The notes under the pieces were generated by a model. The model was not told the DNA's origin, did no database searches, and worked only from the letters and a program-made list of their open reading frames with translations. The position numbers and the translations under genes are program-made. From positions 1-64,000 of the forward strand of contig NZ_UWPJ01000023.1 in the NCBI RefSeq assembly GCF_900606115.1: 64,000 nt of DNA. Direction: 5' to 3'. The DNA is from Pigmentiphaga humi (GTDB taxonomy: Bacteria; Pseudomonadota; Gammaproteobacteria; Burkholderiales; Burkholderiaceae_B). Of the stretch, positions 18,131 to 26,909 are shown in pieces. How positions within the stretch are numbered: the stretch's first letter is position 1; every line of letters begins with the position of its first letter.

Positions 18131-19486
18131 ATGAGAACCCGCATCCTCACCGGCATCACGACCACCGGCACGCCCCACCTGGGCAACTACGTCGGCGCCA
18201 TCCGGCCCGCCATCGAAGCGAGCCGCGATCCGGACAACGATGCCTTCTTCTTCATGGCCGACTACCACGCGCTGATCAAGTGCGAGGATCCGCTTCGCCT
18301 GCAGAGCTCGCGCCTGCAGATCTCGGCCACCTGGCTGGCCGCGGGCCTGGACCCGCAGCGCGTCACCTTCTACCGCCAGTCCGACCTGCCCGAGATCCCC
18401 GAACTGTGCTGGCTGCTGACCTGCGTCACCCCCAAGGGGCTGATGAACCGCGCGCATGCCTACAAAGCCTCGGTAGACCAGAACGTCGCCGACAGCGAAG
18501 ACCCGGATGCCGGCATCAACATGGGCCTGTTCTGCTATCCGATACTGATGGCGGCGGACATCCTGATGTTCAACGCGCACCGCGTCCCGGTGGGCCGCGA
18601 CCAGATCCAGCATCTCGAAATGGCGCGCGACATCGCGCAGCGCTTCAGCCACATCTACGGCGGCGGCCGCGAGGTGTTCGTGCTGCCGCGCGAGCAGATC
18701 GACGACGCGGTGGCCACCCTGCCGGGCCTGGACGGCCGCAAGATGTCCAAGAGCTACAACAACACCATTCCGCTTTTCGAAGGCTCCAGCAAGCAGCTGC
18801 GGGAGGCGATCGGCCGCATCGTCACCGACTCCCGGCTGCCGGGCGAACCGAAAGACGCCGACAACTCGCAGCTCTTCACCATCTATCGCGCCTTCGCCTC
18901 CGAATCCGAATCGGCTGCCTTCCGCGGGCAGCTCGAAGCCGGCATGGGCTGGGGCGATGCCAAGCAGGCGCTGTACGAGCGCCTGGAAAGCGAGATCGCG
19001 CCCATGCGCGAACGCTATGACGCGCTGATGGCCAGGCCCGCCGAGATCGAAGACATCCTGCAGGAGGGCGCGCGCAAGGCCCGCGCGCTGGCCACGCCGT
19101 TCATGGCCGAATTGCGGGCGGCGGTGGGCTTGAGCGCGGCACGCAGCGCCGCCGCGCCGGCCGCGAAGAAAAAGGCCGGCAAACAGGCCCGCTTCGTCAG
19201 CTTCCGCGACGAGGCGGGCGCATTCCGCTTCCGCTTCCTGGCCGCCGACGGACAAGACCTGCTGCTGTCGGTCGCCCACGCCGACGCGCAGGGCGCCGGC
19301 GCCGCGGTCAAGCGCCTGCGCGGCCTGGCCGATCCGGGCCAGGCGCTCAAGGCCGAGGGCGATACCTATGCGCTCTACCTCGACGGCGGCAAGGCGGCCA
19401 GCGGACCGGCGTACGCCGACCAGGCCGCCCGCGACGCGGCGCTGGCCAAGCTGCTGGACGAACTGCGCGCGCTGGCCGCGGACTGA
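18131..19486 (+). CDS. trpS: Tryptophanyl-tRNA synthetase with YegP-like C-terminal extension
   Basis: 451 residues from ATG 18131 (MRTRILTGITTTG); an in-frame ATG at 18110 would add seven residues. This class I synthetase charges tRNA-Trp: HIGH-like TGTPHLGNYVG near the start, GLMNRAHAYKA and MGLFCYPILMAADIL in the substrate pocket, and KMSKS intact (GRKMSKSYNN). The catalytic body ends near residue 340. The remaining ~110 residues have a Lys/Ala linker (AAPAAKKKAGKQ), then RFVSFRDEAGAFRFRFLAADGQDLLLS, which resembles the YegP/DUF1508 fold. Canonical TrpRS is ~330 residues, so this tail is an extra domain. Confidence 0.95.
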   Translation: MRTRILTGITTTGTPHLGNYVGAIRPAIEASRDPDNDAFFFMADYHALIKCEDPLRLQSSRLQISATWLAAGLDPQRVTFYRQSDLPEIPELCWLLTCVTPKGLMNRAHAYKASVDQNVADSEDPDAGINMGLFCYPILMAADILMFNAHRVPVGRDQIQHLEMARDIAQRFSHIYGGGREVFVLPREQIDDAVATLPGLDGRKMSKSYNNTIPLFEGSSKQLREAIGRIVTDSRLPGEPKDADNSQLFTIYRAFASESESAAFRGQLEAGMGWGDAKQALYERLESEIAPMRERYDALMARPAEIEDILQEGARKARALATPFMAELRAAVGLSAARSAAAPAAKKKAGKQARFVSFRDEAGAFRFRFLAADGQDLLLSVAHADAQGAGAAVKRLRGLADPGQALKAEGDTYALYLDGGKAASGPAYADQAARDAALAKLLDELRALAAD

Positions 19487-19528
19487 ACGCGGCCGGCCGG
19501 CGCATCGAACGATACGAAGAGGACAGAC

Positions 19529-20158
19529 ATGGCTCAGTTTTTTTCGGTACATCCCCAGAACCCCCAGCTGCGGCTGATCAAGCAGGCCGCGCAGCTGGTG
19601 CGCAGCGGCGGCCTGGTCGCCATCCCGACCGACTCCAGCTACGCCCTGGTGGCGCAACTGGACGACAAGCACACCGTCGAGGCGCTGCGGCGGGTGCGCG
19701 GCGTCGATGAGCGCCACCACTTGACGGTGCTGTGCCGCGACCTGGCGGAAATCGGCCAGTTCGCCCACGTGGACAACAAGCAGTACCGCCTGCTCAAGGC
19801 GGCCACGCCCGGCCCGTGGACCTTCATCCTGGAGGCCACGCGCGAGGTGCCGCGCCGCGTCTCCCATCCCTCGCGCAAGACCATAGGGATACGGGTGCCC
19901 GACCATCCCATCGCCCTGGCGCTGCTCGAGGAAATGGGCGAGCCGCTGCTGTCCAGCACCTTCATTCCCGCCGGCGAGGAGGATCCGCTGAACGACGCCG
20001 CCGAGATCCGCGAACGCTACGAACACCAGTTGGCGGCGGTCGTGGATGGCGGGGCCTGCTCGCGCGAACCGACCACGGTGCTCGACATGACCGGCGCCGA
20101 ACCGCAGGTGCTGCGGCGCGGCCGCGGCGACCCCGCGCAGCTCGGCCTGGCGGAATAG
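19529..20158 (+). CDS. YciO/YrdC/Sua5-family protein
   Basis: 209 residues with good ribosome site (GAGGA) before ATG. The YrdC fold is clear: VRSGGLVAIPTDSSYALVAQ, then RHHLTVLCRDLAEI and PGPWTFILEAT. Compared with TsaC/Sua5, which make the threonylcarbamoyl group of tRNA t6A, the length and the HPSRKTIGIRVPDHPIA segment are closer to YciO, whose role is less certain. It follows trpS by 42 bases and is probably part of a trpS-yciO-protease cluster; the next gene starts 79 bases on. Confidence 0.85.
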   Translation: MAQFFSVHPQNPQLRLIKQAAQLVRSGGLVAIPTDSSYALVAQLDDKHTVEALRRVRGVDERHHLTVLCRDLAEIGQFAHVDNKQYRLLKAATPGPWTFILEATREVPRRVSHPSRKTIGIRVPDHPIALALLEEMGEPLLSSTFIPAGEEDPLNDAAEIRERYEHQLAAVVDGGACSREPTTVLDMTGAEPQVLRRGRGDPAQLGLAE

Positions 20159-20237
20159 AGAATAGGCGGCGGACCCGGCGCCGAAAATCCCGCGCGGCCG
20201 GGCCGGAAGCGCGGGACGCTGCCGGTACAATGCCGCG

Positions 20238-20885
20238 ATGGATTCCATCATTCAGACTATCGCGGTCTACGCGATCCCGTTGATTTTCGCCATTACGCTG
20301 CACGAGGCCGCCCACGGCTACGTGGCCAGGATGTTCGGCGACGACACCGCGACCCAGGCCGGGCGGGTCACGCTCAATCCCGTCAAGCACATCGACCCCG
20401 TCGGCACCCTGCTGGTGCCGGCGGCGATCCTGCTGACGAGCAAGCTGCTGGGCGGGGCCGGCATGCTGTTCGGCTGGGCCAAGCCCGTTCCCGTCGATTT
20501 CGGACGCCTGCGCCGGCCCAAGCAGGACATGCTGTGGGTCGCCGCGGCGGGGCCGGCCATCAATCTCGTGATGGCCGTGATCTGGGCAATCGGCCTCAAG
20601 CTGATGGTTCAGTCCGGCATGAACGAAACCTTCTTCGTCGCCATGGCCGTGGCGGGCGTCCAGGTCAACCTGATGCTGATGGCATTGAACCTTTTGCCCA
20701 TTCCGCCGCTCGATGGAGGACGCATCGTTTTCAGCCTGCTGCCGCACGAACTCGCCTGGAAATACTCGAAGATCGAGCCCTACGGCATGGTCATCCTGCT
20801 GGTGTTGCTGATGACCGGCGTGCTGGGTTTCCTGGTGCAGCCGCTGCTGATGCTGGGCGACGCCATCGTCAGGCTGTTCCTGTAG
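20238..20885 (+). CDS. Site-2 protease family (M50) membrane metalloprotease
   Basis: 215 residues. The zinc motif HEAAH is in the first membrane region (FAITLHEAAHGYVARMFG) and the third ligand region is NLLPIPPLDGGRI, as in compact S2P proteins. Six hydrophobic stretches follow the minimal S2P fold without PDZ domain. Such enzymes cut membrane proteins within the bilayer; the substrate here is unknown. The gene follows the YciO-like gene on the same strand, 79 bases after it. Confidence 0.88.
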   Translation: MDSIIQTIAVYAIPLIFAITLHEAAHGYVARMFGDDTATQAGRVTLNPVKHIDPVGTLLVPAAILLTSKLLGGAGMLFGWAKPVPVDFGRLRRPKQDMLWVAAAGPAINLVMAVIWAIGLKLMVQSGMNETFFVAMAVAGVQVNLMLMALNLLPIPPLDGGRIVFSLLPHELAWKYSKIEPYGMVILLVLLMTGVLGFLVQPLLMLGDAIVRLFL

Positions 20886-20991
20886 CGCCCGCCGCCGGAT
20901 CCGCGTGCCGCCGCTTGCGGGCAGGAGCGCGCTTATCCGGTAAACTTGTACGATTTCCTTTTCGTCCCGTTCCGGGCCACCCTAGCATCGT

Positions 20992-21891
20992 ATGGCAACC
21001 ACATCTCGCACTCCTATTGCAGGCAGCATCGTCGCAATCGTCACTCCGATGCAGCCGGACGGGTCGCTCGATTTCGAGGCTTTCCGGACGCTGCTCGACT
21101 GGCACCTGGCCGAGGGCACCGACGGCTTCGTGGTCGTGGGCACCACGGGCGAGTCGCCCACTGTCTCGGTCGATGAGCACGTCGAACTGATCCGTTTCGC
21201 CGTCCAGCACGTGGCGGGCCGCGCGCCGGTCATCGCCGGGACGGGCGCCAACTCCACCTCCGAAGGCATCGAACTGACCGAGGCGGCCAAGAAGGTCGGC
21301 GCCGACGCCAGCCTGTCGGTGGTGCCTTACTACAACCGTCCCACGCAGGAAGGCCTCTACCGGCATTTCAAGACCATCGCCGAGGCGGTCGACCTGCCGA
21401 TGATCGTCTACAACGTGCCTGGCCGCACCGGCTGCGATCTCGCGCACGAGACCACGCTGCGGCTGGCGCAGGTGCCCGGCATCGTCGGCATCAAGGACGC
21501 CACGGGCGACATCGGCCGCGGGGCTTTGCTGCTGAGCCAGGTGCCCGAGCATTTCGCCGTCTACAGCGGCGACGATCCCACCGCGGCGGCGCTGATCCTG
21601 CTGGGCGCGCGCGGCAACATTTCCGTTACCGCCAACGTGGCGCCGCGCCTGATGCACGAATTGTGCGCGGTGGCGCAGGCCGGCAACGCCCCGGAGACGG
21701 CGCGCCTGAACCGGCAGATCGCGCTGCTGAACCGCAATCTCTTCCTCGAGCCCAACCCCATTCCCGTCAAGTGGGCGCTGGCCCAGATGGGCCGCATGGC
21801 CCTGGGCCAGCGCCTGCCGATGGTCGAATTGAGCGCCCAGCACCATGCCGCGGTGCGCGAGGCGCTCAAGATGGCCGGCATCGAGGTCTGA
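20992..21891 (+). CDS. dapA: 4-hydroxy-tetrahydrodipicolinate synthase
   Basis: 299 residues. The enzyme condenses pyruvate with aspartate semialdehyde in lysine and diaminopimelate synthesis. The TIM-barrel motifs are complete: [10 protein letters not shown] (Thr and Ser of the proton relay), Tyr140 in [11 protein letters not shown] and the Schiff-base lysine Lys168 in GIKDATGD. The start [15 protein letters not shown] is normal. It lies 79 bases before bamC on the same strand, the dapA-bamC arrangement found in E. coli and other proteobacteria. Confidence 0.97.
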   Translation: MATTSRTPIAGSIVAIVTPMQPDGSLDFEAFRTLLDWHLAEGTDGFVVVGTTGESPTVSVDEHVELIRFAVQHVAGRAPVIAGTGANSTSEGIELTEAAKKVGADASLSVVPYYNRPTQEGLYRHFKTIAEAVDLPMIVYNVPGRTGCDLAHETTLRLAQVPGIVGIKDATGDIGRGALLLSQVPEHFAVYSGDDPTAAALILLGARGNISVTANVAPRLMHELCAVAQAGNAPETARLNRQIALLNRNLFLEPNPIPVKWALAQMGRMALGQRLPMVELSAQHHAAVREALKMAGIEV

Positions 21892-21970
21892 CCCCCACGT
21901 TCGTGTCCCGCCCAGACATGACCCGCCTTTCGCAACGATTGCCCGGCGGTGATTCAGGAGTTGTCCATCA

Positions 21971-23155
21971 ATGAATGCAGTTCGTAAGCTTTTGCCCCGC
22001 GTGGCGGTGCTGGTTTCCTTGTCCGCGCTGTTCGCGGGATGCAGCAGCGTGAACCAGCTGCTCGGCAAGGAAGAATCCATCGACTACAAGAGTTCGGGCG
22101 CCAAGCCGACGTCCGCCAGGCTCGAGGTGCCGCCCGACCTGACCCAGTTGCCCACGGACAACCGCTTCCAGGTGCCGGCCCAGGCTTCGCCGGGCTCCAC
22201 GCCTCCGGCGCCTTCCAGCGCGACGTTCTCCAGCTATTCCACCGCCCAGACCGAGACCAAGCCGGCCGCCGCGAGCAATGTGCTGCCCGAGCGGTCCGAC
22301 ATGAAGGTCGAGCGCGACGGCGACCAGCGCTGGCTCGTCGTGATCGACCGCTCGCCCGAGCAGCTGTATCCGGTGGTGCGCGAGTTCTGGCAGGACCTCG
22401 GCTTCCTGCTGCGCGAAGACATGCCGCAGGTCGGCGTGATGGAAACGGACTGGGCCGAGAACCGCGCCAAGATCCCGCAGGATTTCCTGCGCAATACCAT
22501 CGGCAAGGTGTTCGATTCGCTGTGGTCCACCGGCGAGCGCGACATGTTCCGCACCCGCCTCGAGCGCACCGGCAACAATACCGAGATCTACATCAGCCAT
22601 CGCGGCGCCGAGGAGGTGCTGGTCGGTTCGGATAAGAGCCAGACGACCTGGACTTCGCGGCCGAACAATCCCGGCCTCGAGGCCGAGATGCTGAGCCGAC
22701 TGATGGTGCGCCTGGGCGCCGATTTCGACCGCGCCAAGGCCGCCGTCGCCGCTGCGCAGCCGGCCGCCGCGCCTGGCGGCGCGCCCCAACTGGTGACCGG
22801 CTCGGGCGACAGCGGCGCGCTGCGGATCGCCGAGCCCTTCGACCGCGCATGGCGCCGCGTCGGCCTGGCGCTGGACCGCGGCGGCTTCACCGTGGAAGAT
22901 CGCAACCGCGCCGAAGGCACCTACTACGTGCGCTACGTGGATACGGATGCCGCCAGCGCCGACAGCGGCAAGCCCGGCTTCTTCGGCCGCCTGTTCGGCA
23001 GCAGCGACAAGCCCGAGAACCGGCCGCAATACCGCATCAGGCTGGTGACGTCCAACGACGTGACGCAGGTCACGGTGCTGAACCAGCAGGGCGCGCCCGA
23101 CACTACCGCCACCGGCCGGCGCATCCTGAACGTGCTGTCCAATCAGTTGAAGTAA
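21971..23155 (+). CDS. bamC: Outer membrane assembly lipoprotein BamC
   Basis: 394 residues. Lipoprotein signal peptide with lipobox FAGC (LVSLSALFAGCSS). An extended N-terminal stretch (DYKSSGAKPTSARLEVPPDLTQLPTDNRF) is the family hallmark that contacts BamD. Two helix-grip domains follow (around residues 110-240 and 270-394), separated by an Ala/Pro linker. It is an accessory part of the BAM beta-barrel assembly complex at the outer membrane. The position directly after dapA supports the call. A dispersed repeat begins three bases after its stop. Confidence 0.92.
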   Translation: MNAVRKLLPRVAVLVSLSALFAGCSSVNQLLGKEESIDYKSSGAKPTSARLEVPPDLTQLPTDNRFQVPAQASPGSTPPAPSSATFSSYSTAQTETKPAAASNVLPERSDMKVERDGDQRWLVVIDRSPEQLYPVVREFWQDLGFLLREDMPQVGVMETDWAENRAKIPQDFLRNTIGKVFDSLWSTGERDMFRTRLERTGNNTEIYISHRGAEEVLVGSDKSQTTWTSRPNNPGLEAEMLSRLMVRLGADFDRAKAAVAAAQPAAAPGGAPQLVTGSGDSGALRIAEPFDRAWRRVGLALDRGGFTVEDRNRAEGTYYVRYVDTDAASADSGKPGFFGRLFGSSDKPENRPQYRIRLVTSNDVTQVTVLNQQGAPDTTATGRRILNVLSNQLK

Positions 23156-23158
23156 TGA

Positions 23159-23237
23159 CCCCCCCCTACGCGCTTACGCGCGCCCCCCAGGGGGCGAAGC
23201 GGGTGGACCGGCAGAGCCGGATCCACCGCTTCCTGGG
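23159..23237 (+). repeat. Dispersed intergenic repeat, copy 2
   Basis: Same ~78-base element as at 17676 and (inverted) 51425: C-run, TACGCGCTTACGCGCGCC, hairpin CGCCCC/GGGGCG, then GTGGACCGGCAGAGCCGGATCCAC, in which GTGGA/TCCAC and CCGGC/GCCGG can pair. It fills the space between bamC and the metallo-beta-lactamase gene. Very similar to copy 3 in the tail. Confidence 0.88.
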
Positions 23238-23324
23238 TCTGCAAGAGGTGTTCGGGTTCGCAGCGCTGTCGGCTTCGCATAGAGATTCGTGCGAGGCCGG
23301 TGGCGTGCCGGGCGGGGTTGGTTG

Positions 23325-24101
23325 ATGCGCTATACCAGCCTGGGGAGCGGCAGCGAGGGCAATGCGCTGGTTGTCGAAGCCAGGGAGGGCGTAACGCTCA
23401 CCCGCGTGATGATCGATTGCGGGTTCGGCCTGCGCGAGGTCGAGCGGCGATTGCTGGCGCGGGGGGTGGAGCCCGCGTCCTTGAACGCCATCCTGGTGAC
23501 CCATGAGCATGGCGACCACATCGGCGGCGTGTTCAAGCTGGCGCGCCGCCACGGCATTCCCGTCCACCTGACCACGGGTACGCGCACCGCGATGGCTGCG
23601 CGCATTCCGGTGGGCATGACGGAAGTGCGGTGCGACAGCCATACGGCATTCGGCATCGGCGGTTTGCTGGTCGAGCCTTTCCCCGTCCCGCACGACGCCC
23701 GCGAGCCTGTGCAGTACGTGTTGGGCGACGGCAGCCGTCGCCTGGGCGTGCTGACCGACCTGGGCGAGGGCACGCCGCACGTGCACAGGATGCTGTCCGG
23801 GTGCGATGCGCTGGTGCTGGAGTGCAACCATTGCCCCGACATGCTGGCGCGCAGCGAGTATCCCCATTCATTGAAGTCGCGCATAGCCGGGCGCTTCGGC
23901 CACTTGTCGAATGCGGCGGCCGCCGCGGTGCTGCAGGCAGTCGACCGGTCGCGGCTGAAAGCCTTGCATGCCGCGCATCTGAGCAAGAAGAACAATGCGC
24001 CGCAACTGGCGCAATTGGCGCTGGCTGCAGTGCTGGGCTGCGCGCCTGGCGACATCGGCGTCGCTTCGCAGGACGATGGATTCGATTGGATGTCGCTGTA
24101 G
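23325..24101 (+). CDS. MBL-fold metallo-hydrolase, WalJ/YycJ-like
   Basis: 258 residues, starting MRYTSLGSGSEGNA; earlier in-frame GTG codons fall in or near the repeat. The metallo-beta-lactamase signature HxHxDH is at residues 60-65 (THEHGDHIGG), with later ligands LTDLGEGTPHV and ECNHC. The SLGSGSEGNA start and overall length match the YycJ/WalJ branch, thought to be DNA-processing exonucleases; the substrate is not proven. It ends before a strong bidirectional terminator shared with the convergent lipoprotein gene. Confidence 0.88.
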   Translation: MRYTSLGSGSEGNALVVEAREGVTLTRVMIDCGFGLREVERRLLARGVEPASLNAILVTHEHGDHIGGVFKLARRHGIPVHLTTGTRTAMAARIPVGMTEVRCDSHTAFGIGGLLVEPFPVPHDAREPVQYVLGDGSRRLGVLTDLGEGTPHVHRMLSGCDALVLECNHCPDMLARSEYPHSLKSRIAGRFGHLSNAAAAAVLQAVDRSRLKALHAAHLSKKNNAPQLAQLALAAVLGCAPGDIGVASQDDGFDWMSL

Positions 24102-24127
24102 GCGGCCGGCATACTCCAGCCCAAAGC

Positions 24128-24153
24128 AAAAGCCCCTTTTCAAAGGGGCTTTT
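24128..24153. terminator. Bidirectional rho-independent terminator
   Basis: Perfect stem AAAAGCCCCTT (24128-24138), loop TTCA, AAGGGGCTTTT (24143-24153), with T-runs on both strands. It lies between the convergent hydrolase gene and the small lipoprotein gene and can serve both. Confidence 0.93.
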
Positions 24154-24235
24154 TCATGCGCCGCCGCACGTGCGGTGCGGCTGGCGCGCAGGCCCTGCCA
24201 GCGGGGATTCGCTGCGGGCGAGGGCCTGGCTGGGC

Positions 24236-24466
24236 TTACTGCTGGGCGGGAGCGGAAGGAGCGGCTTCGGCCGGAGCGGCGGGCTCGGAAGCGCTGGGAG
24301 CCGGAGCGGCGGGATCAGCCGGGGTCGGGGTCAGGGGCGCGGGCTCGGCAGGAGCGGTGGACGCGGGCGGGGTCGGCTCGATCGGCGCGGGAGCGGTTTC
24401 GTCCTTCTTGCCGCAAGCCGACAGGGCGATAGCCAGCATCGAAGCCAGGAGCAGAGTCTTTTTCAT
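24236..24466 (-). CDS. Small Pro/Ala-rich lipoprotein
   Basis: 76 residues. Textbook lipoprotein signal (MKKTLLLASMLAIALSACGKK) with lipobox LSAC. The mature part is a low-complexity run of Pro, Ala, Glu, Thr and Ser with no predicted fold. RBS AAAGGA precedes the ATG. Such short lipoproteins may extend from the membrane as flexible spacers; no function can be assigned. It ends ~80 bases before the shared terminator and has its own upstream AT-rich region. Confidence 0.8.
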   Translation of the reverse strand: MKKTLLLASMLAIALSACGKKDETAPAPIEPTPPASTAPAEPAPLTPTPADPAAPAPSASEPAAPAEAAPSAPAQQ

Positions 24467-24742
24467 CGTGAATCCTTTAAAGGTTGTTTAGTCGTCAACG
24501 CAAACCAGAAATAGCGCTATTCCCGTATTACCCAAACAAGGGCTAGCTAATGTCGGCCGTCATTCGAGCATGAGGAAATTCTATCAGGTCTCTAGGTATT
24601 TTCCATTGTTGAGCCTGAAAGTAAGTCTTACGTAAGCAATTTGTGTATCTGTTGTGTTTCCGTTCGGTCAGGAGTGTTCGAAACGGTTTCAGGCCGGTGG
24701 GTTTTAAACAACGGATGGGCCGGACAGCCAGGGAGCATGCCG
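24467..24742. other. AT-rich intergenic region with a 12-base palindrome
   Basis: 276 bases without a gene, clearly richer in A/T than its surroundings. It must hold the promoter of the small lipoprotein (leftward). A perfect palindrome AATAGCGCTATT lies at 24510-24521, about 44 bases upstream of the lipoprotein start. I see no convincing RNA gene or terminator for the ArsR-like gene, which ends at its right border. Confidence 0.5.
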
Positions 24743-25036
24743 CTATAGATCCTGGTTCAGGCGGGCGAGGAAGGCGGCGATGGTGGCTTCGTTGCGCTGA
24801 TAGAAAATCCACTGCCCGACCCGGCGCGTGGTGACCAGACCGGCGCGCTGCAGGGTGGACAGGTGGGCCGAGACGGTGGATTGCGATAGCCCGCAGCGCT
24901 CGAACATGCCCGCGCATACGCCCGCCTCCAGGGAGTGTTCCTGGTCCGCGAAGTATCGGGCGGGCTCCTTGAGCCAGTGCAGGATGTCGCGCCGTACCGG
25001 GTGCGATAGCGCCTTGATGATGTCGTCGATGTCCAT
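24743..25036 (-). CDS. ArsR-family winged-helix regulator
   Basis: 97 residues from ATG 25036; the frame runs further upstream into the oxygenase gene, but MDIDDIIKALSHPVRRDILHWLK is the classic ArsR start. Recognition helix LSQSTVSAHLSTLQRAGLV is followed by the wing (TTRRVGQWIFYQRNEATI). Two cysteines (VCAGMFERC) precede the recognition helix, but no full metal-binding set is evident. It lies 35 bases after the roxA-like gene on the same strand and could be co-transcribed. Target and signal unknown. Confidence 0.85.
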   Translation of the reverse strand: MDIDDIIKALSHPVRRDILHWLKEPARYFADQEHSLEAGVCAGMFERCGLSQSTVSAHLSTLQRAGLVTTRRVGQWIFYQRNEATIAAFLARLNQDL

Positions 25037-25071
25037 GCGTGGCAGGGGTTGGTCGCGGCGTTGCGGGCGCG

Positions 25072-26223
25072 TCAGGCGAGCGGCCGCCAGTGTATCCAGC
25101 CCGCCTCCAGCCACTCGTCGAGCAGCGACTTTTCGTCGATGCTCAAGCGCGCGCCCGGCCCGCAGGCCAGGCGGCGCGAGTCGGCCAGCCGCCGCAGGCT
25201 GGCGCTGGCGGGAACGGGCGCCAGTTCGCCGTTGATGAAGAGCAGGCGATCGCGGTAGATCATCTGCGTGCGGCGGTCCAGGCACAGGCTGCCGGTTTGC
25301 GGCCCGCCTTCGGCCAGCCAGGGCAGGGTGGCGGGATCGGCAGGTTCGAACACGACCTCGGGCTTGGGTTCCGTCAGCCAGCAGCCCAGATAGCGGGCCG
25401 CGGCCGCGCGATCATGCCGCACGGCCGCGACGGCGGCAAGCGCGCTGTCGATCAGCGAGGCGGGCAGCTCGGCGGGATGGCGCGCCGCGGGCTGGCCGGC
25501 ATCGCGGTAGTGGCCGCGCAAGGCGGCCGGCGCCTGTTGGCCGAGTTCGTCCGATGCGGATTCGAGCATGCCGCGCGCCAGTTCCAGCAGGGAAGGCGAG
25601 CGGAAACCGATGGAGATGGTCATGCATTCGCCTTCGGCGATGCCGTCGTGCGCGTAGGCGGGCGGCAGGTACAGCATGTCGCCGGGCTCCAGCACGAATT
25701 CCTCGGTGGGTTCGAAGGTGCGCAGGATTTTCAGCGGGGCATCCGGATCCAGGTCCAGGTTTTTCTGTTTGCCGATGCGCCAGCGCCGGCGGCCCGCGCC
25801 CTGCAGCAGGAAAACGTCGTAGCTGTCGAAGTGCGGACCCACGCCGCCGCGATCGGTGGCGATGCTGATCATGACGTCGTCCAGGCGCGCGTCGGGAATG
25901 AAACGGAACTGCGCCATCAGGTCGGCCGCGGCATCGGCGTGCAGATTCACCCCCTGCACCAGCAGGCTCCATTCCGGGTCGCGCGCGGGCGGCAGCCGCG
26001 CGAAGGGGCCCTGCTCCATCTGCCACTGGCCCTGTTCGCGCCATACCAGGCGGGATTCGACGTCGTCGCGGCGGGCCAGGCGCTTGACCTCGGCAATCGA
26101 CAGCGGCGGCCGGAAGCCTTCGAAGGCGCGGCGGATCAGCAGCGGCTTGCGTTGCCAGTGGCGCTGCATGAATTGGGAGGGCGTCAGCCCGCCGAGCAGC
26201 GAGGTAGGTGTATCGGGATTCAT
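25072..26223 (-). CDS. roxA: JmjC-type ribosomal oxygenase (50S L16 arginine hydroxylase, YcfD/RoxA-like)
   Basis: 383 residues from ATG 26223; the open frame further up overlaps the divergent FKBP gene. N-terminal QFMQRHWQRKPLLIRRAF is the YcfD family start. The Fe(II) triad is visible: His131 and Asp133 in GPHFDSYDVF, and His192 in PAYAHDGIAEGE. The family uses 2-oxoglutarate and oxygen to hydroxylate an arginine of ribosomal protein L16. A C-terminal winged-helix-like part of about 100 residues is present (GARLSIDEKSLLDEWLEAGWI). It is divergent from the FKBP isomerase gene with an 82-base gap. Confidence 0.88.
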   Translation of the reverse strand: MNPDTPTSLLGGLTPSQFMQRHWQRKPLLIRRAFEGFRPPLSIAEVKRLARRDDVESRLVWREQGQWQMEQGPFARLPPARDPEWSLLVQGVNLHADAAADLMAQFRFIPDARLDDVMISIATDRGGVGPHFDSYDVFLLQGAGRRRWRIGKQKNLDLDPDAPLKILRTFEPTEEFVLEPGDMLYLPPAYAHDGIAEGECMTISIGFRSPSLLELARGMLESASDELGQQAPAALRGHYRDAGQPAARHPAELPASLIDSALAAVAAVRHDRAAAARYLGCWLTEPKPEVVFEPADPATLPWLAEGGPQTGSLCLDRRTQMIYRDRLLFINGELAPVPASASLRRLADSRRLACGPGARLSIDEKSLLDEWLEAGWIHWRPLA

Positions 26224-26305
26224 GATTCGGGATCGTGCCGGGGGGCGGTTGCGGGGCCAGCCTGTAAAATGCCAGGACAGCAAACGTATACGGGAAAACA
26301 AGATT

Positions 26306-26896
26306 ATGACCGCTTCCAATAGCGATCCGGCCCTGGCCGTCAGCGCCGACACCGTCGTCACGGTCGAGTTCTGGATCATGAGCACGGATGGGGAAGCGCT
26401 CGACGACAGCGGCGGCCCGGTCAGCTTCCTGCACCGCGGCCTGGACAGCCTGTTGCCGCGCCTGGACGACGGCATCGAGGGCCAGGCGGCCGGTTTCGAG
26501 CAGGTCTTCCATCTCGAGCCCGAAGACGCCTTCGGCGACTACGATCCCGAACTGCTCAGGGTCGAGCCGCGTTCGCGCTTTCCCGAGCCCATCGAAATCG
26601 GCATGCAGTTCGAAGGCGTGCCCGACGACGAAGACGCGGACGAGGCCGATGGCGAGGACGAAGACGGCGACAATGCCTTGATCTTCTCGGTCACCGATCT
26701 GGCCGAAGACAAAGTGGTGCTGGATGCCAACCACCCCTACGCCGGCATGGCGCTGCGCGTGCGGATCAAGGTCCTGGCGGTGCGCGCTGCCGACCCCGAG
26801 GAAATCGAGCAAGGCTACGCCGACGAAGAGGACGACAGCGACGACGTCCTCGACGCCATGATCGAATCGCGCCGCGGCCCCGGCACCCTGCACTGA
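26306..26896 (+). CDS. FKBP-type peptidyl-prolyl isomerase, SlyD-like
   Basis: 196 residues from ATG 26306 (MTASNSDPALAVSADTVVTVEFWI). SlyD-type FKBP with flap insert: LDSLLPRLDDGIEGQAAGFEQVFHLEPEDAFGDYDPELL is the diagnostic core. The insert region carries a very acidic loop (residues ~104-121, nearly all Asp/Glu), and the C terminus has a second acidic stretch (EEDDSDD). It lacks the His/Cys metal-binding tail of E. coli SlyD. Role: proline isomerisation and chaperone activity in the cytosol. It converges with the phosphoesterase gene. Confidence 0.88.
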   Translation: MTASNSDPALAVSADTVVTVEFWIMSTDGEALDDSGGPVSFLHRGLDSLLPRLDDGIEGQAAGFEQVFHLEPEDAFGDYDPELLRVEPRSRFPEPIEIGMQFEGVPDDEDADEADGEDEDGDNALIFSVTDLAEDKVVLDANHPYAGMALRVRIKVLAVRAADPEEIEQGYADEEDDSDDVLDAMIESRRGPGTLH

Positions 26897-26909
26897 GGGC
26901 GGGCTCCCC

